Source: Paraniabella ginsengisoli (lineage in GTDB: Bacteria; Bacteroidota; Bacteroidia; Chitinophagales; Chitinophagaceae). From it: DNA of 64,000 bases. Of the stretch, positions 53,708 through 63,569 are shown one piece after another. The stretch is taken from positions 248,001 to 312,000 of the forward strand of contig NZ_JAKWBL010000001.1 of assembly GCF_022513635.1 (NCBI RefSeq), read 5' to 3'. The notes under the pieces were generated by a model, which saw nothing but the letters and a program-made list of their open reading frames with translations, did no database searches and was not told where the DNA came from. The position numbers and the translations under genes are program-made. Every line of letters begins with the position of its first letter. The stretch's first letter is position 1.

Positions 53708-54180
53708 CTTAATATTTCTAATAAGCGGCGTTCCATGCCTTCTTTTAATTGATGAATAAAAGCCTCGGGAGTTTTTAGGTACATCGCGTGTATAAAAAGT
53801 GCTTTTTTATCTTCACTAACATCAAGTATGAGTGTTCCCGGTGTAAGCGAAATGAGCGTGGATAACACATTTATTTCAAAATCAGATTGTGCACTTAAAG
53901 GATAACGAACAACACCCGGCCTGAAAAAATATTTAGGAGTAATTACGTCATAAGCTACTTGTACATTGGCTTTCAGCATCTGATACAAAAAATAAAAGGC
54001 AAAACTAAACACTTTCGGTAGCCGGAAAAAATACCTGCGTTCCTGTTCGTTTCTGTTCATAATCCATAAAACAAAAAAACCCAGTATAAAGCCAAAGGCA
54101 AAACCTGTGTATGATAGTGATCCGGTTAGCGCTACCCATAAAAAAGATAGCAGCAGGTTCATTAAAAAATTCTTAATCAT
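53704..54180 (-). CDS. mrpE: Na+/H+ antiporter subunit MrpE (MnhE)
   Basis: A 158-residue subunit with hydrophobic helices near residues 5-40 and 55-75, then VAYDVITPKYFFRPGVVRYPL and ISLTPGTLILDVSEDKKALFIHAMYL, the conserved MnhE core with the LTPGT motif. It lies 11 bases after mrpD and is coupled to mrpF by an ATGA overlap. The gene is intact. Confidence 0.92.
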   Translation of the reverse strand: MIKNFLMNLLLSFLWVALTGSLSYTGFAFGFILGFFVLWIMNRNEQERRYFFRLPKVFSFAFYFLYQMLKANVQVAYDVITPKYFFRPGVVRYPLSAQSDFEINVLSTLISLTPGTLILDVSEDKKALFIHAMYLKTPEAFIHQLKEGMERRLLEILR

Positions 54181-54191
54181 ACGCTGCGTTT

Positions 54192-55694
54192 TTACTTTTT
54201 AAATACTGCGTTTATATAGGAACTGGTATCTATCAGCTCCTCTGCAATTCGGTCAACAATCTGAACAATTGCTTCTGCATTTAATCCAATATAAACTGAA
54301 GCAATTGCTAAAATCCCAATGGGTATTAATAATAGCAATTTTCTAAGAAACGGTAGGGGCTCAAATTTGTTGTCCACAGTAACATCGGCTGGTATATCTT
54401 TCCAAAAAACTTCTGCCCACATTTTTGCAATTACATACAAGGTTACAAGGCTACCTAATATTAAAGCCGCTACAAAAAAGTAATGCTGTCCCGTAAATGC
54501 CTCTCGGAATAAATATACTTTAGGCCAAAAGCCCGATAGTGGCGGAATTCCTACCAGCGAAAGTAAAACGATTGCTATCAAAAGTGATATTTTCGGATAT
54601 TCTTTATACAAACCTCCAAGCTTTTCCATAGTAATAACACCTCGTAATTGCATTATAACCCCAGAAATTAAAAACATGTTTGTTTTTACCATTATGTCAT
54701 GTATCAGATAAAATACTGTACCCATTAATGCCAGTTTCGTGAATATGGCGATGCCTCCTACCATAAACCCGATATGGCAGACAATAAGGTAAGAGAACAG
54801 CCGACGAATATTCATTTTATTGAGCGAACCAAAAGCGCCGGTTAAAATGGTAAGTACGGCCATTACCATTAATAGTTTTTTGGTGAAATCATCTGGAATA
54901 AATATCAGGCTGTTAACCCGAAGTATAGCATATATCCCCACTTTGGTCAACAGCCCGCCAAAGGTTGCGGCAACTGCTGATGGCGGTGTATGGTAAGAGG
55001 ACGGAAGCCAGAAGTACAAAGGGAATACAGCTGATTTGATGCCAAAACCAAGTATAAAAAATACGGATGTAATACCCACCAATGACCTGTTTTGAACATC
55101 ATGCATTTTAATAGACAGGTCTGCCATATTTAACGACCCGGTCATACCGTATAAAATACCAATTCCTGTTAGAAAGAACATCGATGCAAGTATGTTCATC
55201 GACATGTATTTTAATGCACCTTCCAATTGATTTCTTCTGCCGCCAAGTGTCATTAATACAAACGATGCTATAATAATTACTTCAAACCAAACATACAGAT
55301 TGAAAATATCGCCGGTTAAAAAAGCGCCATTTAATCCCATAAGCAGGAAATGAAATATAGGAAAATAGCCATACAGCATTCGTTGCCGGCTGAGTCCGGT
55401 TGCCGAAAAGATGGACACTGCAAAACCTGCAATGGATGTAAGCACTACCATGGTGGCGCCTAAAAGATCTGCTACAAAAACAATACTAAAAGGTGCTTTC
55501 CAATTGGATGCATTTAACGTAATAGTGCCATGTACATAAACATGAGTAAATAACATGGCGGCTGAAATAAGGGCTACTAAAGCGCCGCCTACAGATAAAA
55601 TTCTTTGAGTGACCGTTTTTCTCCAAGCTATAAGTTGAAAAATGGCGATGAACAGATGAATAAAAACCGGAGCTAAAATAAGATTGTCACTCAT
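54192..55694 (-). CDS. mrpD: Na+/H+ antiporter subunit MrpD (MnhD)
   Basis: A 500-residue, 14-helix subunit homologous to complex I NuoM/NuoN proton-pumping subunits. Typical segments are FNLYVWFEVIIIASFVLM (the charged helix with Glu), SAVFPLYFWLPSSYHTPPSAVAATFGGLLTKVG (Lys-containing), FSYLIVCHIGFMVGG and LVGIPPLSGFWPK. It forms one of the two proton channels of the Mrp complex. It overlaps the mrpC end by four bases. The gene is intact. Confidence 0.95.
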   Translation of the reverse strand: MSDNLILAPVFIHLFIAIFQLIAWRKTVTQRILSVGGALVALISAAMLFTHVYVHGTITLNASNWKAPFSIVFVADLLGATMVVLTSIAGFAVSIFSATGLSRQRMLYGYFPIFHFLLMGLNGAFLTGDIFNLYVWFEVIIIASFVLMTLGGRRNQLEGALKYMSMNILASMFFLTGIGILYGMTGSLNMADLSIKMHDVQNRSLVGITSVFFILGFGIKSAVFPLYFWLPSSYHTPPSAVAATFGGLLTKVGIYAILRVNSLIFIPDDFTKKLLMVMAVLTILTGAFGSLNKMNIRRLFSYLIVCHIGFMVGGIAIFTKLALMGTVFYLIHDIMVKTNMFLISGVIMQLRGVITMEKLGGLYKEYPKISLLIAIVLLSLVGIPPLSGFWPKVYLFREAFTGQHYFFVAALILGSLVTLYVIAKMWAEVFWKDIPADVTVDNKFEPLPFLRKLLLLIPIGILAIASVYIGLNAEAIVQIVDRIAEELIDTSSYINAVFKK

Positions 55695-56047
55695 ATATCT
55701 TCTTCCTCGGGTGTATTTAAGTTATCCAAATCATCTGTTTCTAATAGTGCATAGACGCGCTTCAATAACACAATGGCAAATGCAGTAAGTGCAAAGCTTA
55801 TTACAATGGCAGTAAGGATCAATGCCTGTGGAACAGGATCTGCGTAGGTTTTATTCAGAACTTCCTGTGCCGAACCTATTATTGGCGGTTTGGCTTTTAC
55901 GATAGCACCAAGCACAAAAATCAATATATTAGTGGCACTGCCCAGCAACATAATTCCTAGTAAAAGCTTTACCATACTTCTTCGAAGTATAAAATATACA
56001 CCACCTGTATAAAGCAAGCCTATTACCAATATGAGTAATAATTCCAT
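55691..56047 (-). CDS. mrpC: Na+/H+ antiporter subunit MrpC (MnhC, NuoK-like)
   Basis: A 118-residue, three-helix NuoK homologue: GLLYTGGVYFILRRSMVKLLLGIMLLGSATNILIF and DPVPQALILTAIVISFALTAFAIVLL are the family core. It ends in an acidic tail (ETDDLDNLNTPEEEDI). Its ATG overlaps the mrpB stop by one base and it is coupled to mrpD by four bases. The gene is intact. Confidence 0.94.
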   Translation of the reverse strand: MELLLILVIGLLYTGGVYFILRRSMVKLLLGIMLLGSATNILIFVLGAIVKAKPPIIGSAQEVLNKTYADPVPQALILTAIVISFALTAFAIVLLKRVYALLETDDLDNLNTPEEEDI

Positions 56048-56460
56048 TAATCGTCTGTTAAAGAAATAGTGAACAATATGGTTAGAACAACACCTATTAC
56101 AACAAGATATACGCCCAGATCAAAAAACAATGCAGTACCTATTGAGCCTACAATGGGAAAGTCGCCCTCGAGCCAAAGTCCTGTCATAGGTGGTAAGCCA
56201 ACTAGAACGGGGACTAACACACTTAGCGTTGCAACACCCAGCCCAACTGGTATTAGAGACAAAGGCTTTTTTCTTAGCAACTTCATAGTAGCATCTGTAC
56301 CATTTGCAAAGCTGTGCAGCACAAATGCTATTGAGGCCACAAGTCCGCCTACAAAGCCACCTCCGGGATAATAATGTCCGCGCAATAAAAGAAAAATTGA
56401 AAACAACAACAGTATTGGGAGCAGGTATCTTGTTGCTGTTTGTAAAATACTACTTCTCAT
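56047..56460 (-). CDS. mrpB: Na+/H+ antiporter subunit MrpB (MnhB)
   Basis: A 137-residue, four-helix MnhB-domain subunit: [45 protein letters not shown] (the HxxPGGGFxGG motif) and [24 protein letters not shown]. It starts one base after the mrpA stop, so the two are tightly coupled. Here MrpA and MrpB are separate proteins, not fused. The gene is intact. Confidence 0.94.
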   Translation of the reverse strand: MRSSILQTATRYLLPILLLFSIFLLLRGHYYPGGGFVGGLVASIAFVLHSFANGTDATMKLLRKKPLSLIPVGLGVATLSVLVPVLVGLPPMTGLWLEGDFPIVGSIGTALFFDLGVYLVVIGVVLTILFTISLTDD

Positions 56461-56461
56461 T

Positions 56462-58768
56462 TTATTCTTTTTCCGTTGGTTTTAATCTTAACCTTAATAA
56501 ATTATAAACTCCAATAGCCGCAATACTTAATACCACGGTTTCAAAAAGTGTATCAATGCCTCTAAAGTCAACAAGTATAACGTTTACCACATTTTTACCT
56601 TTGGCCATTTTATAGGCATTGTCCCCATAAAAATCGCTGGTTGCAGTTACAATAGGTTCGTGGTGCACCTGAAGCGCAACCATACAAAGTATTAAGCCGA
56701 AACCAAGGCTACAGCCATGTCGCGGTAACGCTCTCTTTTTGTACCAAGATTTAAAAAAGGAGGAAGTTTATATAATACCAGTACAAACAATACCGTTGTA
56801 AGTGTGTCTATTGTAAACTGTGTCATCGCAAGGTCTGGCGCGCTATAAAAAACAAACATTAAACAAATGCAATAACCAATTACACTCATCGAAACTACTG
56901 CAGTAAGTCTTGTGCGAGTAGTAAGCATAATAATAAGCGCGCCGATAAGTATTGCCACAATCGCAACCTCATAAACACTAAGCATGGCTAAGCCATAAAA
57001 ATTAATATCTACCGGTCCGCTTAGCCAAAGTTTGTAAGCTAACAAAGCTTCTGCAAATAAAATGATCTGTAAATGATAGGAGCGTAAATATCCGTTATGA
57101 AATTTTCCGGTGTACCATTCAGAAAATATAAATAATGCGCTTGCAATCCTTTCAAATATAAACTCTGGAGAAATCCATTTAAATCTTGATATAATAGTTG
57201 CTTTTTCTTTCGAAGGTTTATTAAACAGGTATAAAACAGTTCCGGCCGCCAAAGTGGCAAGGCTTAATAGAAGCACCGTATTAAGGCCGTGCCATATTTT
57301 TAAATTAAGTTTTGTATCTGTTCCAAATATAGCATTCGCCGCCTGTCTTGAAAAAAGCTCGCCAATTAAATTGGGCATAAGGCCGAACAAAACACCCAAC
57401 ACGGAAAGTATTAACGGAGGAAGCCACATGGAAATGTATGGAAGATGTGTTTTTTGGTGAGACTGAGGAAGTGCTCCGGTAAAGGGTTTGACGCCCGCCA
57501 TAAAACCTGCAGCCACCAGGCCGATATTAGTAAGCACTGCTAACGAAGTTAATGCAAAGACCCATGAAGACTTTGCATGCAAGGTGGCCTCATATATCAG
57601 GTCTTTACCTATAAATCCAAATGAAAGAGGAACACCGGCGCTGGAAAGCGCAGCTAAAAATCCGGCAATAGCCACCGGTAATAATACTTTTCGAAGACCA
57701 GACAATTTCGTGATGTCGCGTGTGTGTGTTTGATGCTCAATGATGCCTGTAATAAGAAATAGCGAAGCTTTATACAGCGCATGCACTAAAATAAACACGC
57801 TGGCTGCAATCACTGCATCTCTTGTGCCAAGCCCAATTAAAAATGTAAGTATGCCCAGTGCTGAAATTGTAGAATAAGCGAGGATGCTTTTTAAATCGAC
57901 TCGCAACAACGAATGATAAGCGGCGTATAACATCGTGAAACCGCCAACTATCATAAGCGGATAACTCCATGCCGCGGTATTGCCCAATATTGGATCGAAC
58001 CGTGCAAGCAGATATATACCTGCCTTCACCATCGTTGCAGAATGCAAATACGCAGACACAGGAGTTGGCGCTTTCATAGCGCCCGGCAACCAAAAATGAA
58101 AAGGGAATTGAGCGGATTTGGTAAAAGCGCCCATAAACAATAATGCAAGTATCAGCGGGTATTGAGCATGATCGATAATAATATCCCTCGAATGGATCAA
58201 CGCTGAAATGCTATAAGTCCCGGCTATATTTCCTAATAATATTAAACCTGCAAGTAAAAAAATCCGCCCAGGCCAGTTACAGAAAGTGCCGTGAGTGCGC
58301 TTTTCCGCGATTCTGGATTTGTATTATTGAATCCTATTAGGAAAAATGAACTGATGCTTGTGAGCTCCCAGAAGATAAAAAGTAATAATATATTATCTGC
58401 GAGCACCATGCCAAGCATGGCAGACATGAATAAACTTAGATAGGCGAAGAACCGATCAAAATAAAGATGGCCTTTCAAATAGGTTCGTGCATAAAAATAA
58501 ACAGCTACACCGATACCTGTTATAAGCAGGGCAAATAACAGGGACAATCCGTCCAGCCTGAAATCAAGATTCACGCCTAAAGAAGGTACCAGGATGTGGA
58601 CTGAAAAAACTCCTGCCCCAGTGATATATTTGGCAGTAGCGTAAGGTAATAAATAAATATACTGAGTGGTAGCAGCATTAGTAAAATGCTCCAATTTGAT
58701 TTCATTATTTTCCCAAAGGGAATTAATAAAATAGCAACAATGAAACCAGCGAGGACCGTTAAAAGCAT
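56462..58768 (-). CDS. mrpA: Na+/H+ antiporter subunit MrpA (MnhA; three frameshifts)
   Basis: The largest Mrp subunit, about 770 residues, related to NuoL, and first gene of the mrpABCDEFG operon. Family segments: [79 protein letters not shown], then in the C-terminal extension [27 protein letters not shown] and [30 protein letters not shown]. Breaks: 58604-58609 (T6 on the coding strand; seven gives [14 protein letters not shown]), 58256-58262 (T7; eight gives [24 protein letters not shown]) and 56700-56702 (T3; four gives [13 protein letters not shown]). The complex exchanges Na+ for H+ and helps alkali and salt tolerance. Confidence 0.95.
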
Positions 58769-58872
58769 GTATAACAGGTTTGTTTTCCGATTTCGTTAAA
58801 TATAAGGAAAACAGGGCGTTTTTACTAAAAAATTGAAGAATAAAAATGTTGATTTATAAAATATGGGCAGGC

Positions 58873-60792
58873 TTATTTTGTTTTGTACACAAGTGTTCCG
58901 TCTCTTTCAATCACTATAGCGTTCTCATCTATCCAATAATTGATTACAGTTAAAATATAATCTTTATGATGCCCTTTCAAAACTGAAAAAATAGCTTCTG
59001 TTGTCATCGGTGTTTGAAGATGTTCTTTTAAAAGATTGCTTATCAAATCAAAACTTTGCTGAGAAAGAGATGCCTTTCTTTTACGCAAACAATTATCACA
59101 AATACCGCAATCGGTCATTTTTGAATCTCCAAAATAATTTCCGATCAACTTACTTCTACAAGTTATTTGCTCCTTTATGTATTCAACTATTTTATCGATC
59201 CTTTCCGAAAAATTTAATTTTCGTTTGTTATGTTGCTCGTTGTCTATTTGCAGCAAGGCAGTTTTAATACGGGTTCTGGTCAGCATTACCTGGGGTTCAT
59301 CCTTCTGTGGTTCATATACAACAACCCTGTCAACATGCAGTTTTCTAAGCTGTTCTTTTACTACCGCAATATCATATTTTAAAAGATGTGCTAAAAACGC
59401 TTCCGAAATATATACGGGATAATCATATATGCCTTCATAAGTTCTTAATAAAGTTTTGATCAGCGGCTCATAATCTGCAAAGTTCTTTTCATACTCGTAC
59501 AGATCTTCTTTATATATAGTGAAACGAACTGTTGCCGGGCTAAATACCTGTTCATTAAAACTTAGCCAGCCATCTTGTTCCAATGCCTTTAAACCGTAGA
59601 TCGTAGTTTGCACATTCTGGCCAAATTTCTTTATAAAATCTTTCAGGTTAAAATCATAACTATCACCTGGCGACTCGCCTTCCGGTAGCTGAAGATAATG
59701 TACCACATTACGATAAACGTTTCTAATAGTAGTGATGTCTGGATAGCGAACATCAGGCAAAGTTTTTAAATCATCAAGTTCTGCATCGTTATACAAAAGA
59801 ACGGCATAAGCATTTTTATTATCGCGCCCCGCGCGGCCAGCTTCCTGGTAATAATTTTCCAAACAATCCGGAACATCTGCATGAATAACTATGCGAACAT
59901 CAGGTTTGTCGATGCCCATTCCAAAAGCATTTGTGCAAACCATTACCCTGGTTTGGTTTTGAATCCAACGTTCCTGCTTCTTCGATCTCTCTTCTATTGA
60001 CAGCCCGGCATTGTAAAAATCAGCAATGATGTTCTTCGCATTTAAGAGTTCGCTTATTTCCTTCGAGCGCTTTCTTGTTTTGCAATAAACAATAGCTGAG
60101 CCCTGTACACTTTTGAGTACCGAAATAATTTTGTTGATGCGCGATTCTACTTTAAAAACACTGTACGAAAGATTAGGCCTTTCGAAAGACTGCCGGAATA
60201 TTCTGAATTTGTTTTCGCCTTCGGCAGATAATTTTTCGCAGATATCTTGTTGTACTAATGGTGTTGCCGAAGCAGTTAATGCAATAACTGGCACGCCGGG
60301 TAGTTCTTCGCGTAATTTAGCAATGCGTAGATAAGGTGGCCTGAAATCGTAACCCCATTGCGATATACAATGCGCCTCATCAACCGCGATTAAGTTTACA
60401 CCCAAACCAGGAAGATATTCTTTGAACAAGGCCGTTTCCAGGCGTTCTGGCGATACGTATAAAAATTTACAGTTGCTATGCGCTGCTGTTTCTAAAATGC
60501 TTATTACATCACGGCGTTGCATGCCGGTATGTATACTGAATGCCGTGATATTTTTTCGGCGAAGATTCTGAACCTGATCGTTCATTAATGCAATAAGCGG
60601 GGAAATAACAAGGCATAATCCATCCTTTATTAGTGCCGGAACCTGGTAGCAGAGCGACTTTCCACCACCTGTAGGCATTAGTGCCAGCACGTCATTTCCC
60701 TGCAGTGCTGCTTCAACAATTTCCTGTTGCGTTGGCCGGAAGTTGTCAAAACCAAAATACTCCTTAAGGGTTTGCTGCGCAATTGTACTCAT
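58873..60792 (-). CDS. recQ: ATP-dependent DNA helicase RecQ
   Basis: RecQ unwinds DNA 3' to 5' in recombinational repair. The 639-residue product has FRPTQQEIVEAAL, Walker A PTGGGKSLCYQ, SPLIALMNDQV, the DEAH box AVDEAHCISQWGYDFRP, LTASATP, ATNAFGMGIDKPD-type motif V (VCTNAFGMGIDKPDVR) and motif VI YYQEAGRAGRD. The RQC zinc site is present as C-R-S ... DCGICDNC. The C-terminal half has a winged helix and ends without a clear HRDC domain. I place the start at the ATG at 60792 (MSTIAQQTLKEYFGF); another lies three codons upstream. The gene is intact in spite of its length. Confidence 0.95.
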   Translation of the reverse strand: MSTIAQQTLKEYFGFDNFRPTQQEIVEAALQGNDVLALMPTGGGKSLCYQVPALIKDGLCLVISPLIALMNDQVQNLRRKNITAFSIHTGMQRRDVISILETAAHSNCKFLYVSPERLETALFKEYLPGLGVNLIAVDEAHCISQWGYDFRPPYLRIAKLREELPGVPVIALTASATPLVQQDICEKLSAEGENKFRIFRQSFERPNLSYSVFKVESRINKIISVLKSVQGSAIVYCKTRKRSKEISELLNAKNIIADFYNAGLSIEERSKKQERWIQNQTRVMVCTNAFGMGIDKPDVRIVIHADVPDCLENYYQEAGRAGRDNKNAYAVLLYNDAELDDLKTLPDVRYPDITTIRNVYRNVVHYLQLPEGESPGDSYDFNLKDFIKKFGQNVQTTIYGLKALEQDGWLSFNEQVFSPATVRFTIYKEDLYEYEKNFADYEPLIKTLLRTYEGIYDYPVYISEAFLAHLLKYDIAVVKEQLRKLHVDRVVVYEPQKDEPQVMLTRTRIKTALLQIDNEQHNKRKLNFSERIDKIVEYIKEQITCRSKLIGNYFGDSKMTDCGICDNCLRKRKASLSQQSFDLISNLLKEHLQTPMTTEAIFSVLKGHHKDYILTVINYWIDENAIVIERDGTLVYKTK

Positions 60793-60875
60793 AAAAGGCA
60801 TATTATGCCGACCCTAAAATACATTAATTGCATTTAATCTAGCGAACTGATCAAGATGGTCAAAACAAAAAGCTT

Positions 60876-61733
60876 TTATACAAGATGAGAACCTACAAGT
60901 AAATTTCTCTTCAGCTTCGAAGGTGTTTCATGCATCACTTGTTTAAAGATCTTGTTGAAATACGTTACATTATTAAAGCCACATTCAAAACATACTTCTG
61001 AAATACTTTTGTCCTGATGTAACAGGGCAGCTGCCTTGTGAATACGGTACCTGTTTACAAACTCCGAAAAAGTAATGTTGGTTGCTTTTTTAAAAAATTG
61101 CAGAAAGACGGTACAGATAAGCCAACGAGTGTTGCTGCATTCTGGATATGAATTTCATTTTGATATTCATTACCTACATAAGTAAATATTTTTGAAGCCT
61201 GGTTTTGTATTTTGATAAAAGTGCAGATGGAACAATGCCATTATTAAGAATATTGTAATCTTTTGTTTGAGCGAGCATTTCAAATATATCAAACAAGGTT
61301 AACAATCTTTTGAAAGGGGATTGTTCTATCATTTTCAACATTTTTTTCCTACCTGATCCTGTATTCTGGGAGAAAATGCAAGGCCGTATTTAGAAAGCTC
61401 AAGCAAAGGTTCAATAGCGGTCATTTCAGGAAAATCAAATGAAAAAACTTCAGGAGTTATTTGCAGCACTACTTCCTCATGGAGATCGGTTGAGTTGAGG
61501 CCAAATCCTGAATGAGGCAGGTTGCTTCCTATAAGTACCAGATCTCCTTGATGATAGGTGCTCAAATGATTACCAACATGGCGTGTGCCGCTTCCTCTGG
61601 GAACATATACAAGTTCAAATTCCGGATGATAATGATATTGCCAGATAAAATCAGAACTCTTCACCATTTTGTGATGGAGTAGCCGAAACGAGCTACCGGG
61701 GTCTGATCGTACAATTTCATACTCTATTTTCAT
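60876..61733 (-). CDS. AraC-family transcription regulator (three frameshifts)
   Basis: A regulator of about 286 residues with an N-terminal cupin (FIWQYHYHPEFELVYVPRGSGTRHVGN, GDLVLIGSNLPH) and a C-terminal AraC helix-turn-helix pair. Breaks: 61341-61347 (A7 on the coding strand; eight gives VGKKMLKMIEQSPFKRL), 61203-61206 (A4; five gives YKNQASKIFTYVGNEY) and 61086-61091 (A6; seven gives CNFLKKATNITFSEFVNRYR). The restored end has INRYRIH-like NRYRIHKAAALLHQDKSISEVCFECGFNNVTYFNKIFK, the AraC signature. It is divergent from the trehalase gene with 248 bases between starts and is its probable regulator (inference). Cupin-AraC proteins usually sense a sugar. Confidence 0.85.
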
Positions 61734-61981
61734 CAGATATTTTCAATATTTTAAATAGTCGGGGAGTTTTTAAAAATCCTCACGCGCGATTTGTAGCTGT
61801 ATTAAAATTAAATAAAAAAAGGTTAATATAGTTCAATAAAAAATGTATAGCGTTGTATTTACTCGTTTGCGAGTTGTTGATCTTTGAAATAAGATAAAAC
61901 GGTCGCTTTTGAAGAGTTTTTGTAGTTGGGTGTCAACACAATAAATATTCGATTTAATGATTGCCGGTTAACGAAAACGAT
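61734..61981. promoter_or_regulatory. Divergent control region between the araC-type and trehalase genes
   Basis: An AT-rich stretch of 248 bases. I see a small perfect inverted repeat ACTCG-TTTG-CGAGT at 61861-61874 that could be an operator or hairpin, but no clear TAnnTTTG box on either strand. It probably holds both promoters, by position only. Confidence 0.3.
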
Positions 61982-63472
61982 ATGATTGCTATAGATACAT
62001 CTTCTAATGCTGGAACCCTGTTTGCCGATGTACAGGCGCAACATGTTTTTGATGATCAAAAAACATTTGCAGATGCGGTTCCCTTATACTCGTTGCCCTA
62101 TATCGCCGCAAAATATGCACACCAAAAAGAGCAGGAAGGTTTCAGCCTGCTGCAATTCGTTCGCAACAATTTTATGTTACCAGGCCAACTTACTGAGCAT
62201 AACCAGAAGCCGAAAAAATCAATTGACGATCATATTTTCGGTCTTTGGGATAAACTTACCAGAACCAATACGAAAGATAATGGATCATTGATAGGATTGC
62301 CCCATTCTTATGTAACACCTGGAGGAAGGTTTGAAGAACAATATTATTGGGATAGTTATTTTACAATGCTGGGACTTGTTGAAAGTGACAGAGTGGATTT
62401 GGTAGAAGGAATGATCGACAATTTTACTTACCTGATCAATACTATTGGGTTTATTCCTAACGCTAACCGAACTTATTATCTTACACGTTCTCAAATTCCG
62501 TTTTACTCAGCAATGGTAAGGCTTCTGGAAGAAATTAAAGGGCCTGAAATTCTGATAAAATATTTGCCCACTTTACAAAAGGAGCATGAGTTCTGGATGA
62601 AAGGAAGTGAAACATTAGATGAAGAGAATAATTGTTGCCTTCGGGTAGTGAGGATGGAAAACGGGTCACTATTAAATCGCTATTGGGATACTGAAAATAC
62701 GCCGAGGCCTGAAGGTTATGCGTTGGATGTTGCTGTTAAAATGCAGGCACCAGATAATAAAGAGTTGTATAGAAATATTAGAGCAGCTTGTGAATCGGGT
62801 TGGGATTTTTCGAGCCGATGGCTTAGCGATGGAAAAAATTTGCATAGTATTTGTACAACTGAGATTGTTCCGGTAGATTTGAACTGCATGCTTTTACATA
62901 TGGAGAAAACAATACTTGCCGCCTTCTCACTTTCTGGTAATATTTCTATGCAGAAAAAGTATGAGCAACTCGTTGCTCAACGTACTGCCGCTATTGAAAA
63001 CTATTTGTGGGACGAGGATAGCCACGTTTACAAGGATTATGATTTCAAAAATAAGCATGCAACCAGTTCTTTTACTCTTGCCATGCTTTTTCCTTTATAT
63101 ATAGGTATTAGTTCAAATGAAAGAGCTGCCGCGGTTCTTTCTTTTGTTAAGAAAAATATGTTGAAGGAAGGTGGGCTGCTTACAACTAACGTAAAAACGA
63201 AACAGCAATGGGATGCAGTTAAAGGCTGGGCTCCTTTACAATGGATTGGTTACGCGGCTGCGTTGAACTATGGAAATAATGAGTTGTCTGAAAATATCAG
63301 AAAAAGTTGGATGCAAAATATCGAGCATAAATATAGGTTGACCGGACATTTAATGGAGAAGTATCCGGTTGTAATGACAGCTAGCGATAATGATACGGGT
63401 GGCGAGTATCCCAATCAGGACGGGTTTGGTTGGACTAATGGTGTGTATTTAAAGATGAAGCATTCCTTATAA
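61982..63472 (+). CDS. Trehalase (GH37)
   Basis: A GH37 trehalase of about 496 residues that splits alpha,alpha-trehalose into two glucose. Signature 1 is intact: PGGRFEEQYYWDSYF. Next come IPNANRTYYLTRSQIP, ESGWDFSSRW (with the catalytic Asp region), signature 2 as QWDAVKGWAPLQW, and ENDNTG-like SDNDTGGEYPNQDGFGWTNGVYL. Signature 2 has Val where the pattern QWDxPxGWAP has Pro. I chose the ATG at 61982; the frame upstream offers only a TTG seven codons earlier. No signal peptide is visible, so it looks cytoplasmic unless a lost base hides an N-terminal leader. It lies between an AraC-type regulator and a SusC receptor gene. Confidence 0.9.
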   Translation: MIAIDTSSNAGTLFADVQAQHVFDDQKTFADAVPLYSLPYIAAKYAHQKEQEGFSLLQFVRNNFMLPGQLTEHNQKPKKSIDDHIFGLWDKLTRTNTKDNGSLIGLPHSYVTPGGRFEEQYYWDSYFTMLGLVESDRVDLVEGMIDNFTYLINTIGFIPNANRTYYLTRSQIPFYSAMVRLLEEIKGPEILIKYLPTLQKEHEFWMKGSETLDEENNCCLRVVRMENGSLLNRYWDTENTPRPEGYALDVAVKMQAPDNKELYRNIRAACESGWDFSSRWLSDGKNLHSICTTEIVPVDLNCMLLHMEKTILAAFSLSGNISMQKKYEQLVAQRTAAIENYLWDEDSHVYKDYDFKNKHATSSFTLAMLFPLYIGISSNERAAAVLSFVKKNMLKEGGLLTTNVKTKQQWDAVKGWAPLQWIGYAAALNYGNNELSENIRKSWMQNIEHKYRLTGHLMEKYPVVMTASDNDTGGEYPNQDGFGWTNGVYLKMKHSL

Positions 63473-63569
63473 TCCGATTTTGCTTTATCATAAATAAAAC
63501 TGAAATTTTTATTAATTATAAATGTTTGCGAATGAATCTTTTTTTCTTAAAACCTTAAACTCAACGATT

